Position numbers and translations under genes: made by a program. From Vibrio gelatinilyticus (GTDB lineage: Bacteria > Pseudomonadota > Gammaproteobacteria > Enterobacterales > Vibrionaceae): a DNA stretch of 64,000 bases. The DNA lies in NCBI RefSeq assembly GCF_022836845.1, contig NZ_JAJNNZ010000015.1, positions 1 to 64,000 of the forward strand, read 5' to 3'. Under the pieces are notes generated by a model. It had not been told where the DNA came from. It saw only the letters and a list, made by a program, of their open reading frames with translations, and did no database searches. Positions 61,177 through 64,000 of the stretch are shown here, piece by piece; within the stretch, counting starts at the first letter, position 1, and each line of letters starts with the position of its first letter.

Positions 61177-62442
61177 ATGGAAAAGTTTCGAGTAATTGGT
61201 TCAGACCAGCCACTGTGTGGCGAAGTAACGATATCTGGCGCTAAGAATGCTGCCCTTCCTATTTTATTTGCCTCTATTTTGGCCGAAGAGCCCGTTGAGG
61301 TCAGTAATGTTCCTCACCTTCGTGATATTGATACCACGATGGAGTTGCTTAAGCGACTCGGTGCGGATGTTCGTCGCAATGGTTCTGTTTGGGTAGATTG
61401 CAGCCGTATTGATGAGTATTGTGCTCCGTACGATTTGGTAAAAACCATGCGTGCATCTATTTGGGCTTTGGGACCATTGGTTGCTCGATTTGGTAAAGGT
61501 CAAGTGTCATTACCAGGCGGCTGCGCGATCGGTGCAAGACCGGTCGATTTGCACATCCATGGCCTAGAACAATTAGGCGCAACCATCACTCTAGAAGATG
61601 GTTACGTGAAAGCCGAAGTGAATGGCCGCTTGCAAGGTGCTCACATTGTGATGGACAAAGTGAGTGTGGGTGCCACGATCACTGTCATGTGCGCGGCGAC
61701 ATTAGCAGAAGGAAAGACGGTGCTCGACAATGCTGCTCGAGAGCCTGAAATTGAAGATACTGCTAATTTCTTAAATACACTAGGTGCGAAAATCAGTGGC
61801 GCAGGTACAGATACAATCACCATTGAAGGCGTTGAACGTCTGGGTGGTGGTGCTCATCGTGTGGTAGCGGATCGTATCGAAACTGGTACGTTTTTGGTTG
61901 CTGCAGCGGTATCTGGCGGTAAAGTGCTGTGTAAAAATACTAATGCACACCTACTTGAAGCCGTATTGGCAAAGCTTGAAGAAGCAGGCGCTGACGTACA
62001 GACGGGTGACGACTGGATTTCACTCGACATGACGGGACGTGAGCTAAAAGCGGTGTCTATTCGCACTGCTCCTCATCCAGGCTTTCCGACAGACATGCAG
62101 GCACAGTTTACCTTGCTTAATATGATGTCGAAAGGTGGTGGCGTTATTACCGAGAACATCTTTGAGAATCGTTTCATGCATGTTCCTGAGCTAATGCGTA
62201 TGGGCGCGCATGCTGAAATTGAAGGCAATACCGTGATTTGTGGTGACTCAGAACACCTAAGTGGTGCACAAGTGATGGCTACGGATCTTCGCGCATCCGC
62301 AAGCTTAGTGATTGCAGGTTGTATAGCTAAAGGTGAAACTATCGTTGATCGTATTTACCACATCGACCGTGGGTACGAAAAAATCGAAGATAAGCTATCG
62401 GCTCTAGGTGCAAACATAGAGCGCTTTAGAGAATCTGAGTAA
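61177..62442 (+). CDS. murA: UDP-N-acetylglucosamine 1-carboxyvinyltransferase
   Basis: The 421-residue protein has GAKNAALPIL with the catalytic Lys22 and the active-site Cys116 in PGGCAIGARPVDLHIH, so it should be fosfomycin-sensitive by sequence. It starts peptidoglycan precursor synthesis. ATG 61177 follows AAGG; a TTG at 61174 is less likely. Confidence 0.97.
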   Translation: MEKFRVIGSDQPLCGEVTISGAKNAALPILFASILAEEPVEVSNVPHLRDIDTTMELLKRLGADVRRNGSVWVDCSRIDEYCAPYDLVKTMRASIWALGPLVARFGKGQVSLPGGCAIGARPVDLHIHGLEQLGATITLEDGYVKAEVNGRLQGAHIVMDKVSVGATITVMCAATLAEGKTVLDNAAREPEIEDTANFLNTLGAKISGAGTDTITIEGVERLGGGAHRVVADRIETGTFLVAAAVSGGKVLCKNTNAHLLEAVLAKLEEAGADVQTGDDWISLDMTGRELKAVSIRTAPHPGFPTDMQAQFTLLNMMSKGGGVITENIFENRFMHVPELMRMGAHAEIEGNTVICGDSEHLSGAQVMATDLRASASLVIAGCIAKGETIVDRIYHIDRGYEKIEDKLSALGANIERFRESE

Positions 62443-62462
62443 AGTTAACCTTATTAAACTTT

Positions 62463-62491
62463 AGCCGAAATCATTGAATTTCGGCTTTTTG
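62463..62491 (+). terminator. Terminator of murA
   Basis: AGCCGAAAT and ATTTCGGCT form a 9-base stem followed by a run of T. Confidence 0.88.
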
Positions 62492-62514
62492 TTGAATGTT
62501 TTCGGAGTACAAAA

Positions 62515-63246
62515 ATGATAGCACTCATCCGCTGTATCGCAGTGGCTATCTTTGCCATCGTTATGTTCGTGTTTGGTTGTGGGTATTGCTTACTGAGTCC
62601 GCGAAACCCAAAACACGTATTTACCTTTGGCCGACTGTTTGGAAAAATGTCCAAAGTCTTTGGCATCAAGCTTGAATTGAGATTGCCAGAAGATGCGTAT
62701 TCTCGTGGTCAGCACATTTATATCGCTAATCACCAAAATAACTGGGACATCTTTACGGTTTCTTCTGCTGTTACCCCTAATGTAGTGACAGTGGGTAAAA
62801 AGAGCCTAGCGTGGATGCCGCTGTTTGGACAGTTGTATTGGCTAACGGGTAATATTTTGATTGATCGTGCTAACCGCAGTAAGGCGATGGGAACCATCGA
62901 GCAAGTGGTTGAACAAATCAAGCAAAGCCAAGTGTCAGTTTGGATGTTCCCAGAGGGTACTCGTTCACGAGGTCGTGGCTTATTACCTTTCAAAACGGGC
63001 GCTTTTCACGCTGCATTGGGGGCTAACCTGCCGATCGTTCCGATCGTGTGCAGTAGCACTGATAAGCTGAAATTTAATCGTTGGGATAATGGCCACGTTA
63101 TCATTGAGATGATGCCGCCAGTATCAACCGAAGGCTACTCAAAAGAGGAAGTGCGTAAGTTGGCCAATGATTGTCGCGAGCAAATGAAGAGTAAACTCGA
63201 AGAGCTCGATAACGAGGTCGCACAGCGAAACAACGCAAACACATAA
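62515..63246 (+). CDS. plsC: 1-acyl-sn-glycerol-3-phosphate acyltransferase
   Basis: The 243-residue membrane protein has the acyltransferase motif NHQNNWD (HX4D, about residues 71-77) and FPEGTRSRGRG (about 145-155). It adds the second acyl chain to lysophosphatidic acid, feeding phosphatidic acid to the membrane. It stands alone after the murA terminator. Confidence 0.93.
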   Translation: MIALIRCIAVAIFAIVMFVFGCGYCLLSPRNPKHVFTFGRLFGKMSKVFGIKLELRLPEDAYSRGQHIYIANHQNNWDIFTVSSAVTPNVVTVGKKSLAWMPLFGQLYWLTGNILIDRANRSKAMGTIEQVVEQIKQSQVSVWMFPEGTRSRGRGLLPFKTGAFHAALGANLPIVPIVCSSTDKLKFNRWDNGHVIIEMMPPVSTEGYSKEEVRKLANDCREQMKSKLEELDNEVAQRNNANT

Positions 63247-63247
63247 T

Positions 63248-63280
63248 CAAAAAAAGGGTTGATGATTCAACCCTTTTTTG
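63248..63280. terminator. Bidirectional terminator between plsC and ridA
   Basis: AAAAAAAGGGTTGA, TGAT and TCAACCCTTTTTT form a stem with A and T runs on both sides. Confidence 0.9.
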
Positions 63281-63300
63281 TATCTGTTTGCTTACTCAAG

Positions 63301-63690
63301 CTATTTGCGAACGGCAATCGCTTCAATTTCAATTTTCACATCTTTAGGCAAGCGAGCGACTTCAACGCACGAACGGGCAGGGTAGTTTGCCACGTTGTGT
63401 TCGTCAAAAAACTTACCATACACTTCGTTTACAGTACCAAAATCATTGAGGTCTTTAACAAACACCGTCATTTTTACAATGTCGGTCACGGATAGGCCAG
63501 AAGCTTCTACAACGGCTTTTACATTCTCAAGAGACTGTCGAGCCTGTGTTGCGATGTCTTCAGACACTTCGCCAGTCACAGGGTTTACAGGGATCTGACC
63601 AGAAGTCAGCACCATATTGCCGAGATCGACACCTTGTACATAAGGGCCAATTGCTGCTGGAGCTGCTTCAGTATGAAGGACTTTAGTCAT
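63301..63690 (-). CDS. ridA: Reactive intermediate/imine deaminase RidA
   Basis: The 129-residue YjgF/YER057c/UK114 family protein has GQIPVNPVTGEVSEDIATQA and the arginine-containing YPARSCVEVARLPKDVKIEI near the end. It hydrolyses reactive 2-aminoacrylate. It lies downstream of pyrI, as in E. coli. Confidence 0.96.
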   Translation of the reverse strand: MTKVLHTEAAPAAIGPYVQGVDLGNMVLTSGQIPVNPVTGEVSEDIATQARQSLENVKAVVEASGLSVTDIVKMTVFVKDLNDFGTVNEVYGKFFDEHNVANYPARSCVEVARLPKDVKIEIEAIAVRK

Positions 63691-63745
63691 TTTCTAATTC
63701 CAATGTTGAATGGAGAACAAGCAGTTAGACTGCCTTTTGAGCGCC

Positions 63746-63775
63746 AAAAAATCAAGCCTATCAAAGGGTAGGCTA
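63746..63775 (-). terminator. Terminator of the pyrBI transcript
   Basis: On the minus strand, AGCCTACC, loop and GATAGGCT-like arms (6 base pairs AGCCTA/TAGGCT) are followed by TGATTTTTT. Confidence 0.65.
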
Positions 63776-63792
63776 GAAAACATGACGATCAA

Positions 63793-64000
63793 TTATCTTT
63801 CAGTGACGACTTCTCGTGAGTAAACTTTCTCACAATATTTGCACTTGAGTCGAACGTTCTCATTTTTCTCAACTACGCTAAAGCTACTTGATACTGGCTC
63901 ATTATGCGTAATGCAGTTGCTGTTAGGGCACTCAAACACGTCGTTAATCACTTTTGGTAGCTCTAGTGCCAATTTCTTGCTGACCTGGTAGTCTTCGATT
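63793..64000 (-). CDS. pyrI: Aspartate carbamoyltransferase regulatory chain (3' part)
   Basis: The last 68 codons lie in the window; the gene continues beyond the right edge. They carry the zinc-site ligands in FECPNSNCITH and LKCKYCEK, four cysteines that join the regulatory chain to the catalytic trimer. The catalytic gene pyrB would be expected just outside the window. Confidence 0.93.
   Translation of the reverse strand, partial: IEDYQVSKKLALELPKVINDVFECPNSNCITHNEPVSSSFSVVEKNENVRLKCKYCEKVYSREVVTER

Overview
The window is a gene-dense stretch of a gammaproteobacterial chromosome, almost certainly from the genus Vibrio. The ribosomal proteins, SecY, RpoA, MurA, Ppa and Fbp look Vibrio/enterobacterial. 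Vibrio-typical genes also occur: a Zrg-type zinc uptake locus, a TIGR03899-like protein, and a cobA-cysDN-SLC13-cysC sulfate operon. No species can be named from sequence alone. I saw no rRNA or tRNA genes, CRISPR array, insertion sequence, integrase or phage gene.

Layout. (1) 0.2-14.2 kb: the S10 operon (rpsJ to rpsQ), spc operon (rplN to rpmJ) and alpha operon (rpsM to rplQ). Each has a visible promoter or regulatory leader; clear terminators follow S10 and alpha. (2) 14.2-19.8 kb: fklB, an OapA/YtfB-like cell-envelope gene, an EamA transporter with elaA, a small Crp-like regulator and cpdB. (3) 20.1-25.8 kb: assimilatory sulfate activation (cobA, cysD, cysN, an SLC13/RCK permease, cysC). 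(4) 25.8-31.4 kb: a TIGR03899-like gene, a 34-residue membrane ORF, and a five-gene zinc-related operon (minus strand, 30634 to 27086) behind a near-consensus Zur box; then ytfJ. (5) 31.5-42.7 kb: ytfK, msrA, tamA-tamB, a DUF2799-like lipoprotein, ppa, fbp, mpl-ubiX. (6) 42.7-46.3 kb: a TPP riboswitch and the thiBPQ thiamine importer. (7) 46.3-49.7 kb: darP, pmbA, mgtE. (8) 49.8-57.6 kb, minus strand: yrbG-kdsD-kdsC-lptC-lptA-lptB-rpoN-hpf-ptsN-rapZ-ptsO. Divergent from it is mlaFEDCB-ibaG-murA (57.9-62.4 kb), then plsC, ridA and the 3' end of pyrI.

The genes fall into a few working groups. The first third makes ribosomes, the Sec channel and RNA polymerase alpha. The last quarter builds and maintains the outer membrane: Kdo synthesis, LPS transport (Lpt), phospholipid retrieval (Mla), peptidoglycan precursor (MurA) and phosphatidic acid (PlsC). 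It is joined by TamA/TamB and Mpl in the middle. Three import systems (zinc, thiamine, sulfate) carry their own recognisable or expected controls: a Zur box and a TPP riboswitch are seen; CysB control of the sulfate genes is only expected.

The block from fklB to pmbA, ending with ridA-pyrI, keeps much of the order of the E. coli 95-96 min region. The ribosomal and yrb/rpoN/mla/murA blocks correspond to E. coli 72-74 min. The least understood material lies between 26.7 and 30.7 kb, around the zinc locus.
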